Source: Dryococelus australis (Eukaryota > Arthropoda > Insecta > Phasmatodea > Phasmatidae). From it: a stretch of DNA of 64,000 nucleotides. The stretch is from positions 133,040,163 to 133,104,162 of the forward strand of contig CM057000.1 in NCBI GenBank assembly GCA_029891345.1, given 5' to 3'. The notes below the pieces were generated by a model. That model did no database searches and was not told where the DNA came from. It worked only from the letters and a program-made list of their open reading frames with translations. The first letter of the stretch is position 1. The number at the start of each line of letters is the position of its first letter. Shown here piece after piece: positions 1 through 11,569 of this stretch. A program made the position numbers and the translations under genes.

Positions 1-2258
1 AATATACCGAGATTAAAATCGCCCTGTAAAAAAAATGTCATTTTCCACATAACCTCTGTTAGATTCTCGGCAAAATGGCTGCTAGACTTTTACTTCAAAT
101 TTCATCTTTTCGAAATCGTTAAGTCAATAGTGCTTGACTTAACCTTTGGCAGTTCCATTGTGTCAAGCTCCATAAGAAACAACACGTCGGAAAGCAAACG
201 CAAAGTCAAATGTTAAAGTTTTCAATTGTGTAAGGACCTGTAGGAGGGAGGCTGGCACTTAGCAGGCAGCTCGGAATCTGTACTTGGAAGTGAATGCTTT
301 TCCCTGCTGTGTCTGCGACTTGGCTGGTGGGCGAGGCAGTGACACAATGCGCTTGTGCTCTGCCCACAATGAATTCATTGTCTCGGTGCTCTGTTTTGCT
401 ACACTTACATCATTTACGTGGGCTTGCAGCACGATTATGTACTACAATATGTTTTTTTTTATGAAAATGTACATCGCTCATTTCATTTGAAAGAACTTGG
501 ATATTCGTATTTGTTGTTCAAAATATACAAATACAAATCTGTGCATACTATCTTATTAGCATTTTTTTTCTGTTATGGAAGCATATATTTAGTAAAAGAA
601 ATCCTGCAACATTGAGATTTACACCCCCTGGTTACGTAAAGGTTAGCTAGAAGAGGCAGAATGTCTTGACTTTACTTATTCTAGTAAAGACGTAATCGCT
701 TGGTTGCCAATTATTTGATAAAGTCATGAGTAACCCAGGGAGTGGGTTCCCAGCCATCACTAGTTCGGCGTTCTCTATATGTGAGCTATTGTGGTAATAA
801 GAAGTACCACAAAAATGACTGACTCAGAAGAATGAATAAAAATAAAAGTTAAAACGAATTCGCTGTAAAAATATTTATTTTACAAACATTTACATGTGCA
901 ATGCATTTTTTTTAAAATTTTATTCTAATTGCAAAACTAATTATGGTTTCTAGTCAATGTCTACCCTTTATTTTTCTCGTAATGAAACTAACATTTTGTT
1001 TAAATCAATGACTATGTGCATTGCATGTATATAATTTATGGGGCGATAATTGACAGTTAAATATTTAGCACAATGTTTTAACTGTTAAGGTGTTTTATAT
1101 TAAAAGTGTTGATAATATTTTATAGTTACAAGTTTCGTACCTCATCATGGAAATATACCTTGATATTTGAACATCTTCTCTTGTACCTACATATGCGCCG
1201 TAAATCATGGGATAGGCTGTACACAAAACATCTTGATATGAATTGAGGATGTCTTCATCCATGAAAATACGCCTTCTGCTGGCAGTAGCCGACGTACTAA
1301 AATGACCTCAAACAGACTATTCAAACTATGAAGAAAAGGGCCACACTGTTCGTAAAAAAAAGTGATAAATTTCTATTTTAAATGTAGAACCGGAGCACGA
1401 GTGCATAGTTCGAATTACTGTGGTAAGTGTATTAATTCGTATATTATTTATGATGCTTGAATGCCAATAGTATCAGAGTATGTCTAACTTCTGCAGTTAT
1501 AATAATACGGAGCCAATAAGGCTAGACACCTCTCTGCGGAGGCACAGCCACATTTAATAAAAAAAATGGTAGTGGTTCCGCAATGCTCAGTATGAATATA
1601 CTGGAAGAGACATGCAATTTGTACAAACTGCCCAATGAAATATGGACGTATCCGTGGGCTCGTACGTATGCATATGCTTGAGTGTATAACATAGCTGTAT
1701 ATAGAATATCCACTAAACAATTATAAATGCTAACGGGAGTGACTTTGTGCCCTGAGTGCAAGCATGGAAAACTAAAGTAATCAAAGTCTCATTACATGGA
1801 CAGGTTTCTTACAACAGAGTGAACGTATATAATATTCGGCTCTTCCTGCAGTTAAGTATAATCTAACAGTCCAGAGTTGTACATAATTCTAGTTCGTGGT
1901 ACAAAATTAATAGAGTTATCAAATACCCAACATCTGTAATTATGATTAATAATTCAGGAATGATCTCTAATTTGAGAACGTACACTATTCATTTAATAAA
2001 CTATATGAAATGTTGCATTACTTGACGTTACAAATATTTATCTTCACATACTTTGTAAGAATATGCAAGAAGACGGGAACTTCCCACGGTTTATGCATTC
2101 CTATTTATATGAAGTTCTAAGAAATATGGCTGGCTACTTTTCGCCCAATCTGGCATCCCTGTAAAGGTTGAGGGCAGAGTGTTAAAACTCGGCCAATGAG
2201 CGAAGAAGGTCGAGGGGAGGGAGTAAAGAAAGTGTTCGCCGCAGAAACACTGGCAAGG
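1..2258. other. AT-rich intergenic DNA, nothing recognised
   Basis: No recognisable coding exon, RNA gene or repeat was seen on either strand. Open frames here are all under 80 codons and resemble no family I know. Two overlapping minus-strand frames near 1484-1761 lie in different phases of the same stretch and are treated as chance. Confidence 0.6.
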
Positions 2259-2323
2259 GTGAGTGAAGGGCTTTGGCCGGCTTTTATTTAACAGCGAGGT
2301 CTTGAGAGCCGATGAGGGTGATT
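2259..2323 (-). mobile_element. 3' tail fragment of tRNA-derived SINE (type A)
   Basis: The segment reads GTGAGTGAAGGG then GAGGTCTTGAGAGCC and GATGAGGGTGA. This matches the body end of the complete type A SINEs at 26298-26533 and 30599-30817, which are also on the minus strand. The tRNA-like head is missing, so this is a short remnant. Confidence 0.6.
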
Positions 2324-2502
2324 TATGCGAGCAGAATCCAACTACCAGGAGGGCATGCGCTACGTAGAGGTAGAGAAAAAGATCAGGCCAGTACTTGGCT
2401 AATAACAGGTATTAGAGAACAAGGTGAAATATTGGGACAACGCAGCCTAGCACGCTGCTTAGTGCTTACCCATAACATGTATTCTCAATAACAGGTATTA
2501 TA

Positions 2503-2735
2503 GGCTGTTCACGGTAAAGTGATCACTTTTTAATCCCCTCCCAACAGACATTAGCTACTAATAAATATATCTTACTGCAGCCTCAGGCATTACATTTTGA
2601 GTGGTGAAATGTATACACCGTGTTTATTGGTCTCATTGCAATGTTTATATTAAAAAGCACCAGGAAAATGGAAATTGGACGACAGGAAATATTTGGAAGG
2701 GCCTTAAAAAGTGCTCACTTTAACGTGAACAGACC
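2503..2735 (+). mobile_element. Short-form MITE (shared-TIR family), diverged copy
   Basis: It begins GGCTGTTCACGGTAAAGTG and ends with a near inverted copy (GTGCTCACTTTAACGTGAAC). The interior follows the short-form order seen at 8990-9222: a GCCTCAGGCATTA block, then GTATACACCGTGTTTATT, then a purine-rich GGAAAATGGA stretch. No coding capacity is present, so it must be mobilised in trans if at all. This is one of the more diverged short copies. Confidence 0.8.
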
Positions 2736-3122
2736 ATAGCAACATGTATCGACTGGGAACAGGAACAGGTACGGGTTGTTCCTGAGAGATACTGGTTTAG
2801 TTCATCTCCAGACTGTACAGTGAGATGGTCGGCCCGTGTTAAGGCAGGAGCAACAAACAACCCGGTGGCTCACGTCACTTCAGGCACAGTCGTTATCGCC
2901 AGCCATCTTCGCGGCTTCCCACGAGACTGGGCGCCGCCACACCTCCGCGCCCCCACGAGCAGCCACTGTCACACATCGCCTCACATGACGTGGCTCTTCC
3001 TTGTGCCATGCGCTTGCTTCGCACATACAGCGAGTTCACGGTTACTTACACCTATTCTGAAGCCCTGCTCAAGTTCTACTTGGAGGATTTTCCTCCGCCT
3101 CGTGACAACAAAACTTTATTAA
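2736..3122. other. Unassigned, moderately GC-rich spacer
   Basis: The stretch between two MITEs holds a 100-codon open frame at 2820-3122. It is unlike any known protein, overlaps another frame and runs into the next MITE, so I do not call it a gene. Confidence 0.5.
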
Positions 3123-3532
3123 AGCCTGTTCACGATAAAGTGAGCACTTTTGAAATCAACCTTAGGAAAATGTCACTGCATATACTTCTACGGGCGCACT
3201 GAGTGACATGGTACCGGTAAAGTTGGTAACGACGGATGGAAAGTAGTTCCATATTTTAACATCGAATAAAAAGTGTTAGGTAACCATTTGTGATAATTTA
3301 AATTAATTATTTCACTTTCTGTTTTTTTTTAATGCATCAATATGTAAAAATTAGCAGATTTATACAATTTTTACTTTTCTAATAATTTCACTGTTTCACT
3401 TGACCGGCGCGCGAATAAAGTGATGACGCTCGTGACAATGTTAATTTTACATAAGGCGGAAGAATACACAACGTTGAAACAGGTAGATCTTAAGCAGGGA
3501 TTTCAAAAGTGCTCATATTACCGTGAATCACT
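3123..3532 (-). mobile_element. Long-form MITE, inverted orientation
   Basis: It opens with a diverged TIR (GCCTGTTCACGATAAAGTG) and closes at GTGCTCATATTACCGTGAA. In this orientation the interior shows the CCTTAGGAAAATGTCACTGC block first and the CTTAAGCAGGG block last, the reverse of the copy at 7484. It lies 12 bp from an oppositely oriented copy at 3545. Confidence 0.85.
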
Positions 3533-3544
3533 TATACGTATAAA

Positions 3545-3947
3545 GGCTGTTCACGGTAAACTGAGCACTTTTAAAAGCCCTGCTTAAGATCTACTTGTAA
3601 ACATGTTATGTATTCTTCCGCATGATGTAAAATTATTAACGCTGATATGGGCGTACCACTTCATTCATGCGTCGCTCAATTGAAGCTGTGAAACTATCAG
3701 AAAAGTAGATAATTTACAAATATGCACATTTGTACACGTATGTGTATTTAAAAAAAAACCGGAAACAAAAACACATAATTTATTATATCAGAAATGTTTA
3801 CCTAACACTTTTAATTCAACGTTAAGTCGTCACCATCTTTACTGGGCACGTGTCACTCAGTGCACCATTTGAAATATACGCAAGTAGAAGCAGTTACTTT
3901 TTTTCTAAGGTCCATTTTAAATGTGCTCACTTTATCGTGAACAACCT
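3545..3947 (+). mobile_element. Long-form MITE, partner of an inverted pair
   Basis: It begins GGCTGTTCACGGTAAACTG and carries the family landmarks in plus order: CCCTGCTTAAGATCTACTTG, a TTCTTCCGC block, the AACACTTTTAATTCAACG block and a closing inverted TIR (GTGCTCACTTTATCGTGAAC). It is non-coding. With the preceding inverted copy it forms an approximately 820-bp imperfect palindrome. Confidence 0.87.
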
Positions 3948-3951
3948 ATAG

Positions 3952-4316
3952 ACAATTACACAAAACGGACAACACATCACATTCGTCCGCACTCAGTTAC
4001 ATAATATTTTGCATAAGAAGCACTCAGTTACATAATATTTTGCATAAGAAGCACTCAGTTACATAATAATTTGAATAAGAACTATTTCTTACTAGGCATT
4101 CATTACCTATACACCTATTTTTTCATTGTTTTTATTCATGTTAATAATAAATTAAATATTGTAATTTATAGGCAAAATACAACTAAAACTTAAATAAAAA
4201 AATTGAGTAGTTTTACATGAACACAAGTACAAAACGCTTGTGATACACGAAGTATTTAGGAAATGACCGACACGTAGTACTTCGGGTGTTTTACAAAGTG
4301 TGAAAAAACCGCGTAT
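3952..4316. repeat. Dispersed repeat R2, copy 1
   Basis: This stretch aligns by eye with 12937-13270. The shared order is CACTCAGT..AATATTTTGC, AACTATTTCTT.CTAGGCATT, a long AT block, CTTGTGATACA, ATATTTAG.AAAT and finally CAAAGTGTGAA. I saw neither a TIR nor coding capacity, so its class is unknown. This copy holds an internal three-fold duplication at 3989-4081. Confidence 0.7.
3989..4081. repeat. 31-bp tandem repeat, three units
   Basis: Three adjacent units of 31 bp start GCACTCAGTTACATAATA at 3989, 4020 and 4051. The first two are identical and the third has drifted. The other R2 copy has a single unit, so this is a local expansion. Confidence 0.9.
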
Positions 4317-4496
4317 AGACTTTACACCATGTTCTTTCCTTTTCCTTCGCTGCTCCCTCTCTGTTTGTTATTATTTTAATAGTTCTTTCCCTCTTACTCC
4401 TTTATACTTTATTATTGTAATTGTCATCTCGTGTTCATATATCAAATACCCTAGACTTGGATCATTGTTGCTGTCACATGGCAGCTGTACGAGTAG
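4317..4496. other. Unassigned spacer
   Basis: Pyrimidine-rich, AT-rich DNA between repeat R2 and the 29-bp array. Nothing recognised. Confidence 0.5.
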
Positions 4497-5108
4497 AGGC
4501 TATGTTCCTTCTTGTCCTCTATTATAGGTTATGTTCCTTCTTGTCCTCTAGTATAGGCTATGTTCCTTCTTGTCCTCTATTATAGGCTATGTTCCTTCTT
4601 GTCCTCTATTATAGGCTATGTTCCTTCTTGTCCTCTATTATAGGCTATGTTCCTTCTTGTTCTCTATTATAGGCTATGTTCCTTCTTGTCCTCTACTATA
4701 GGCTATGTTCCTTCTTGTCCTCTATTATAGGCTATGTTCCTTCTTGTCCTCTATTATAGGCTATGTTCCTTCTTGTCCTCTACTATAGGCTATGTTCCTT
4801 CTTGTCCTCTACTATAGGCTATGTTCCTTCTTGTCCTCTATTATGGGCTATGTTCCTTCTTGTTCTCTATTATAGGCTATGTTCCTTCTTGTCCTCTACT
4901 ATAGGCTATGTTCCTTCTTGTCCTCTATTATAGGCTATGTTCCTTCTTGTCCTCTATTATAGGCTATGTTCCTTCTTGTCCTCTACTATAGGCTATGTTC
5001 CTTCTTGTCCTCTACTATAGGCTATGTTCCTTCTTGTCCTCTATTATAGGCTATGTTCCTTCTTGTCCTCTATTATAGGCTATGTTCCTTCTTATCCTCT
5101 ATTATAGG
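4497..5108. repeat. 29-bp minisatellite, about 21 units
   Basis: The unit is GGCTATGTTCCTTCTTG followed by TCCTCTATTATA (29 bp). It repeats about 21 times with few substitutions, mainly ATTATA/ACTATA exchanges, a few TCC/TTC changes, one ATTATG and a GGTTATG near the start. The high identity points to recent expansion or homogenisation. The last unit runs directly into the TIR of the short MITE at 5107: the array's TATAGGCT is also the start of the MITE end. Confidence 0.97.
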
Positions 5109-5338
5109 CTTTTTACGGTAAAGTGACTTTTGGGGACCTTGTTGCGTTTTCCGTTCAGCTTTTCTTTTATCCTTTAACCAGCTTTTTAAAAAAAACATTG
5201 CCATGTAATTAATAAACACAGTGTGCACATTCCACCGCACTCGGAAGTTAACGTCTAATACTACACTAAAACATACTTATTGGCTATTATTTCAAATAAG
5301 AGAGCTTTCAAAAGTGCTCACTTTACCGTGCATTGTCT
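5107..5338 (-). mobile_element. Short-form MITE abutting the minisatellite
   Basis: It begins GGCTTTTTACGGTAAAGTG (a degraded TIR) and ends AAAGTGCTCACTTTACCGTG. The interior is the short form in reverse, with CACTCGGAAGTTAACGTC near the right end. Its left TIR is continuous with the 29-bp array. Confidence 0.82.
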
Positions 5339-7483
5339 ATAGTAGCGTGGATTCTGTGTTACTAGTATTGTTCTTCTATTTCTCCAAGAGTGTTTTGTGG
5401 AGTTTCTTTTGCCAGTTTTGTGGTTTCTGGATATTTTCCTCATATCATTACTATATTTTCTTTTGTTGCAGTCACTACCCACGTTGTTCATGTCATTGTC
5501 TTCTGCTTAGCCGTTTCAGGAACAACAGAAGAGCCGTTTGTTGTAGCTGGTGTGTAGTATTATTACCATTGTATTGTGTTGTCAATTCTGTCATTGTATG
5601 TACTATTCCTTTTAAAAAACAACATTAGCAATCTATCAACCAATCAATCACGGAGGGGGGGGGGGGAACACTGGTTGTTTCAGTGGAAATAGTACACTGA
5701 ACGAATTAGTGATGTGGAAAATTTCGCTGATTCTAAGTGGAGCCATTTTCACCGAGAATCAGTGGTTTTCCACTGATTCGAATTTATTTAGAGTGCGTAT
5801 TTAAAATGCAGTCACTCTTGTGTGAAATGCGTTATCAGATATCAGGCATAAGGAATTGACGTGTTCCAACCTTTATAATTTCTCGTATTTGTCAAGTTTT
5901 TAATAAAACCATAAATTATGGTTGATTTCGGAGAACGCATTGCAAAATGAAGCAAGTGCTCTTGTAATAAAACAAAATATAATTTATAATAATGTGGCAC
6001 TTTCATTGCTAAAATCGCAGCTGTTGGCACATTGTCCTTAAAATGCTAAAACAGTCTCTTAGTATCAACTTATTATATAAATTATACGGATGAGAGACAG
6101 TTACAAGCAAGAAGCACAAGTTCTTGGTTAATATAGGATAATGGGTGTTAAAGTGAACGGTACACTCTAAAATAATGCCCTTTTATATTAGCAGGAATAT
6201 TTTGAAGCTATATTTATTGAGCCAACCTCACCTGTCCTCCGATGATATGCGTAAAAATTTATTGGCAATTTACATATTACCACTATCAAAATTGCCACTA
6301 AAATAGGTGTAGGAATCTATGATGAAAATATTAGTATAAGAGATTATCTCGAGAAATAATGACGGCTCTTCAGGAAAATCGAGCTGCCATAGTAGTACCC
6401 AGTTTCAACTGTTTATTATTATTTTTCTCTGTTTTTAAAACCGAGTAAGGGGTGAAAAAAACGCTTTATTTAAATATTCTTACTTACAGTAAATGTTCTG
6501 TTCCTCAGTGTCTGGCAAAAAAAAAAAAAAAAATGTGAGTCACATTTTATGATCAAACGCCGACTTAAAAAAACAGACTCTAAAAAGTTTCATTACAAAC
6601 ATAATGCATTTAACAACTATTTTAATCCCGGAATTTGTTTGAAAAATATTTTACATACATTTTAAGTTTCACAACTGCTGAAAAACCGGAGTTATAGATA
6701 AACTCAATTTAACTTTTTCTAATTAGCGGGAAATAAAAGTGTTTTTAATTTTTTTTATCTTCAAGCCAGAATAATTAGTCAACTTCACAATGGAACACAC
6801 AAAAAAATGTACTTCTGATGCGAAAACATAAATGGTCCATTATCCTTTATGTACCATTCCTGCATTGAACAAGCTTACACAATACTATAAAAATAAATTC
6901 CTCCTTACATTTTTTTTTAGTTTTGACTTCTGTAATTTGGTTTTCATGTTTCCTTCTGCCATTTAGAATACTCGCACAAACTAATAAACAAGTTTTTTTC
7001 CTGCACAGAATTATTAAAAGCAAATACTCCTGCGTGGACCATTAATAATTTAAATATATATTTTTCCTTAACGTGTTTGTTATTTTTATTTTTGTTTCGA
7101 AGATTTCCTGAGGATGTTTTTTTGTGGAGTCACCGCTATCATCGGCAAGCTTGTGAATTCATTACAAATTATTATATTAGAATAATAAAACAAGAAGAAG
7201 CGTATATCTAGATGAAGGCAGCTGAAACGCTAGTAGTAAATATCTCCAGGAAAAGATATCCCGAAGTCAGTTTCAAAAACAAGAAAACTAAATAGACCTA
7301 AAGCTTAAATATTATATTAATAAAGTGCAGCGGTGTGTAGAGGACAATGAAACAAAGACAAAATTCCTTATAAATACGTCCGGAAACCAGTCGTTACCGA
7401 AATATGATGTACGCATATATGCAACCATTGTATTACATTGTTCATGCCTTATGTTCCAGGTACCAGCACGCACACTGAATATA
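5339..7483. other. AT-rich intergenic DNA with a hairpin and homopolymers
   Basis: No gene recognised. The first part contains a low-complexity 135-codon frame ending at 5628 that also runs through the MITE and is considered chance. There is a G run near 5648-5666 and an A run near 6520. Arms at 5714-5734 and 5755-5773 (GTGGAAAA.. and ..TTTTCCAC) can form a stem of about 20 bp. Confidence 0.5.
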
Positions 7484-7905
7484 GGCTAGTCACGGTAAAT
7501 TAGCACTTTGGAAAGCCCTGCTTATATACTTGTATGCACGTTGTGTATTATTCCGCCTTATGTAAGATTATCATTGCCGCGGGCCTCATCACTTCATTCA
7601 TGCGTCGGTCAAATGAAACTGTAAAATTATTTGAAAATTAAATATACTAATAAATCTATTCATTTTTACAATTCGGTGCATAAAAAAAAAAAACAGAAAT
7701 CGAAAGAAAGAATTTCTAGCTATCACAAATGGTTACGTAACACTTTATAATCGGGCGTTAAGGCAGTGAACTACTTTCCATCCATCGTCAGCAACTTACT
7801 GGGCGAATGTCACTCAGTGCGCTCATTAAAATATATGCATGCATAGGGCAGTAAATTTTCTCCAAGTTTCGTTTCTAAAGTGTTCATTTTATCGTTGAAC
7901 ACTGC
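7484..7905 (+). mobile_element. Long-form MITE
   Basis: It opens GGCTAGTCACGGTAAATTAG and proceeds through CCCTGCTTATATACTTG, a TATTCCGCCTTATGTAAG block and AACACTTTATAATCGGGCG to the degraded right TIR (TTCATTTTATCGTTGAAC). It carries no coding capacity. Confidence 0.85.
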
Positions 7906-8989
7906 TGCGGTTTGCCTTAGGGGCTTTACTGAACAACTTTGGGTGCGTGACTCAAGAACTTTAGGCGACACGATATCATTTCACTACGTCATTAGTTTAA
8001 TATCATTACTCGTGTCATTAACAATACGTTAAATACCTCACTTTACAACAAGTTACTTTACGTCAAAACTGGGAGCGTTCAATATACTTATTATCATTAA
8101 ACTACTGAATTGCTTTACGTTTAGCCACGGCGTTGTCTAAAGTCTTTGATCCGTACATGATCTGCTGGAATAATATCACCTTGTCTGTTGCCGAAGGCTG
8201 CTTCACATCTCGGCTACGGCGGTTCACGATGCGCCCTGCGTCGTTTCATCTCCTTGGTTGGCGGCTGGTGCAGGAAGACCCCCGCTTCGTAATGAAAATG
8301 TATGACGAGAAATAAAAAAAATCAAAGCTAGACATGACATTGACGACTACTTAACGAATTTTTATTTGTAGGGTTTCAAATATACCTGTATTTTCCCATG
8401 TGGGACTGAAATTATTAAATAATTAGATAATGTTTGATTACGGTTACAGATGTGACACTAATGATGTAAAAAAAAGTGCGATGTAGAGATAACTGTTAAA
8501 ATGTTCCCTATGTCATGACTAGCTTGGTATTGACTCCGAAAATTAAGTTAATGAGGAAAGTGCGTAAATCCAAAATGGTAAGTATACTTCCCCTTTAAGT
8601 ATTCCCGCACGGTTGACTAATTATGCTGATGTTTTACTAACGTCCCGCTGTGCATGGTGCTGTGGCGCCGGCAGGTGTGCCTTACGTCGGCCATGATGTC
8701 GAGGTCATGGCTCCGGCGTTGTGCAGAGTAGCAACGACGTCATATGGGCTACTATAAAGGGACGTACAGTTCCGGGTCAGCCCCCACAATGTGTACTATA
8801 CTCAAGCGTGACGGACTCCAGGGCAGGGAATCTGCGAGTCTGTGGGCAGCAGACACCGGACGACGGAGGACGTCAGCCAGTCAGCTGCGAGGACAACTGG
8901 GTCATCCCACGACGGAGGAGCTTGGTGCATGGTCGACGTATCATTCAGTGGTAGGTGAATCCCGACCCCAGTGCAGGTCGTCTCTTATA
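7906..8989. other. Unassigned intergenic DNA
   Basis: Nothing recognised. The last 350 bp are less AT-rich, and two overlapping frames of 77 and 86 codons there are in different phases and unlike known proteins. Confidence 0.5.
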
Positions 8990-9222
8990 GGCTATTCACG
9001 GTAAAGTGAGCACTTTCGAAAGCCCTCTCATTTGGAATAACAGTCATTAAATATCTTTTATTTTAGCCTTAGACATTAACTTCCGAGTGCTGTGGAAAAT
9101 ACACTCTCTATTTATTACTACACTGCATATATTTATTTCAAAAGGTGGTTAAATAATTAAATATGGCTGAAAGGAAAAAGTAACTAGGGCGTCAAAAGTG
9201 CTCACTTTACCGTGAACAGCTT
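8990..9222 (+). mobile_element. Short-form MITE, well-preserved copy
   Basis: It opens GGCTATTCACGGTAAAGTG and ends GTGCTCACTTTACCGTGAAC with AGC. The interior has AGCCTTAGACATTAACTTCC, a CACTCTCTATTTATTACT block and a GGCTGAAAGGAAAAAGTAAC block. I use this copy, with 25468-25700, as the short-form reference. Only the TIR of about 35 bp is shared with the long form. Confidence 0.9.
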
Positions 9223-11031
9223 AGGGATAGCTAAGCGCAGCGTATTACGAGCATTAATGTATGAAAGTAATTTAATATCTCAGCTCTAATATTTTACTTT
9301 TGCTTGCAGAATCTCTCTTGTGAGCTTCAATCAAGCACGCTGCTACAAGTCATTATTGTGGTTCATATATAATTATAAACAAGCTGAGAATAAACGTGTA
9401 GTTTTATATGAACAGATTATCATTTGTACGTCTACCAGGTGGCTTGTTCAGGGACCAGGCGAGGCGCCTTCAATACTGTCGTTCGTCGCCTCTGCATGGC
9501 GTCGGGTGTGTGTCCCTGGCAAGCGGTAACTATGTTGATTGCCTACACCGCAGCGCCATGCGTGTACGTGATATTTCCGAAACGATTGGTTTCCCGGCCA
9601 TTGTTTGTTAGGACTTTGGTCATTATTTCACCGTCCTCTACACGCCCCAGCAGTCTGCGTGCCTACCTGTAATAATTTAAATATCCGGTAGAAGTATGCG
9701 GTGGACTCAGCAGCCATTCAGCCACACACGTCGGGTTCGACCAACGAGAACAGACGCAAGCGTTGAGACGAGCTGCAGGGAAGCTCGGAAATTACCTACT
9801 GTCGTTTGAAAACGAGGCAAATAATGCTTGCAATAATCTTACTACTTCCTGGTTTTAATTCTGCCTTTCCCCCCCCCCCCCCCCAATTTCTTCTGGCGCA
9901 TTTGGCGTCGTCAGCGGCGGATTTTGTTTGGGATGGGAAAAGAAATGGACCAGGTTGAAACGAAAATTCTCATTGAAAGCCAGTTCTTACCTTTCACGCT
10001 GTTAAGTATCCTACATTGCGCATTCATGCAAATAAAATTAATTCGGAGAATTGGTTTCACTTTTATCTTAATAATATTATAAATTCGAAAGTTTGTATGT
10101 TTGATTGTTACTCACGTCATAACGGCTCGACGGATTTGGATGTAATTTGCTACAGGGGTAGATTATATTCTGGATTAGCACATGGAGTACTTTTAATCCC
10201 GGAAAAATTAAACAGTTTCTTAAGGAATATATAAAAACATGCCACCAACTATTTGAGTAGGCGCTGGTTGGTGGTCTGTCTTTTATATTTTGCACGCTAA
10301 TGGAGCCGTGGGTAACAGCTATTAAAGTAATAAATATTACATGACATTGCATTTTACATAAAAAAAAAAAACCTCGGCTGTTTTTTAATTTTTTTAGGGA
10401 AGAGGAGAGAGGGTGGGAGAAGGCGAAGGAACAATACAGGCTAGCGCATTCCGCGCTGGGCAGTTTCGTTTTGCTCCATGTTTCTGCCTACAAGAATGGA
10501 CAAGGAAAGCGCGCAGGCAGATGTGAGAGTGTTGATGGTTGTATTTAGGAATGTTCACGCCAAGCGTTAGCATCCTCCGCGCTGTATGGCGATACTCGTG
10601 CCAGCTGTGGCAGTGATGGCTCTCTGAGCCGTCAACACAGCGGCGAGCTACGCTAAACAGCGCGTGTCTCCCGGGAGAAGGGGGGGAAACAACGTGGCAG
10701 AGGACAGGGGCGGTTAAGAAAACACCAAATTTCTTCTACCTCCTGGGAGTGTTGGGGGAGGGGGGGTTTGATCGCGATGACACACGGGTGCCAGAACGCC
10801 CGACGTCAACGTCTTCAACCGCCGCACAGACGCGCCAGATTCCAGGCGCTGACTAACGGCGGCAGCTGTCTGACTCGCTAACTCACGCGGTCTTCCTCCG
10901 GAAACCCCTGCTGCCAGGGCCACTCCCCCCTCCGTCACCGAACCTTCATCATCCACCCACTCCGCCCCCCCCCCCCCGCGCGCCCTCGCCTCGACATCCT
11001 TTACTCGCTTCCGTGCGATGAACACAGACCA
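9223..11031. other. Intergenic DNA, GC-rich in its last 600 bp
   Basis: No gene recognised. A poly-C run lies near 9868-9884. From about 10400 to 11030 the DNA becomes GC-rich with C-runs. The 135-codon minus frame at 10714-11121 has low-complexity composition and continues into the neighbouring TIR element, so it is not called. Confidence 0.45.
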
Positions 11032-11569
11032 AGGGTCGGTTGCGCCAACATCTTCCCCGATCCGAAATCGAATGATCCTAGTTCCGAACCAGGATCCCGT
11101 TTGATCTTTGTCCCAATGCAAAAGTGTTACACCAACGAAATTTCCTGATTCAGGATCTCCGATTTGTCGATCTTGGTTCCAAAGTGAGAGATCGAGATTA
11201 AGTATGAGAATAATGTTGCTATTGGTTCGTAATATATGACGTCATTGAATTAGGCGTATTTTTTTTTTGCTAGAGATAGAACTAGATGTGAGATGCTTTA
11301 TCTGTTTTAAGTAAATTATTGTTGTGCGAATTTTACTGAATAATATTCAAGTGCGTATACTGTTGTTTTAATTTCCCAAGAAAGCAATCGAACTACATCT
11401 GTCGACGATGGCTGCTGAACTCGGATCAAGATTTCGAACCAAGAGTTCGAAATGAACTTAATCTCGATCTCCAGTCCAGCTCTGAACTCGAATGGTGCAA
11501 CAGTTTTCCGTGTCGATCTGAGATCCGATTTCAGATCGAGTTTCGAACCACAATGGTGCAACCGGCCCT
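11032..11569 (+). mobile_element. TIR element family R3 (MITE), copy 1
   Basis: It begins AGGGTCGGTTGCGCCAACAT and ends ATGGTGCAACCGGCCCT, giving a TIR of AGGGYCGGTTGCRCCA. The interior is built from many GATC-containing words (CTCGATCT, GATCTGAGATC). A second copy in reverse lies at 27177-27747 with the same internal order, including TGACGTCAT and TTTCCCAAGAAA. It is about 540 bp, non-coding and of unassigned superfamily. I could not define a target duplication. Confidence 0.8.
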
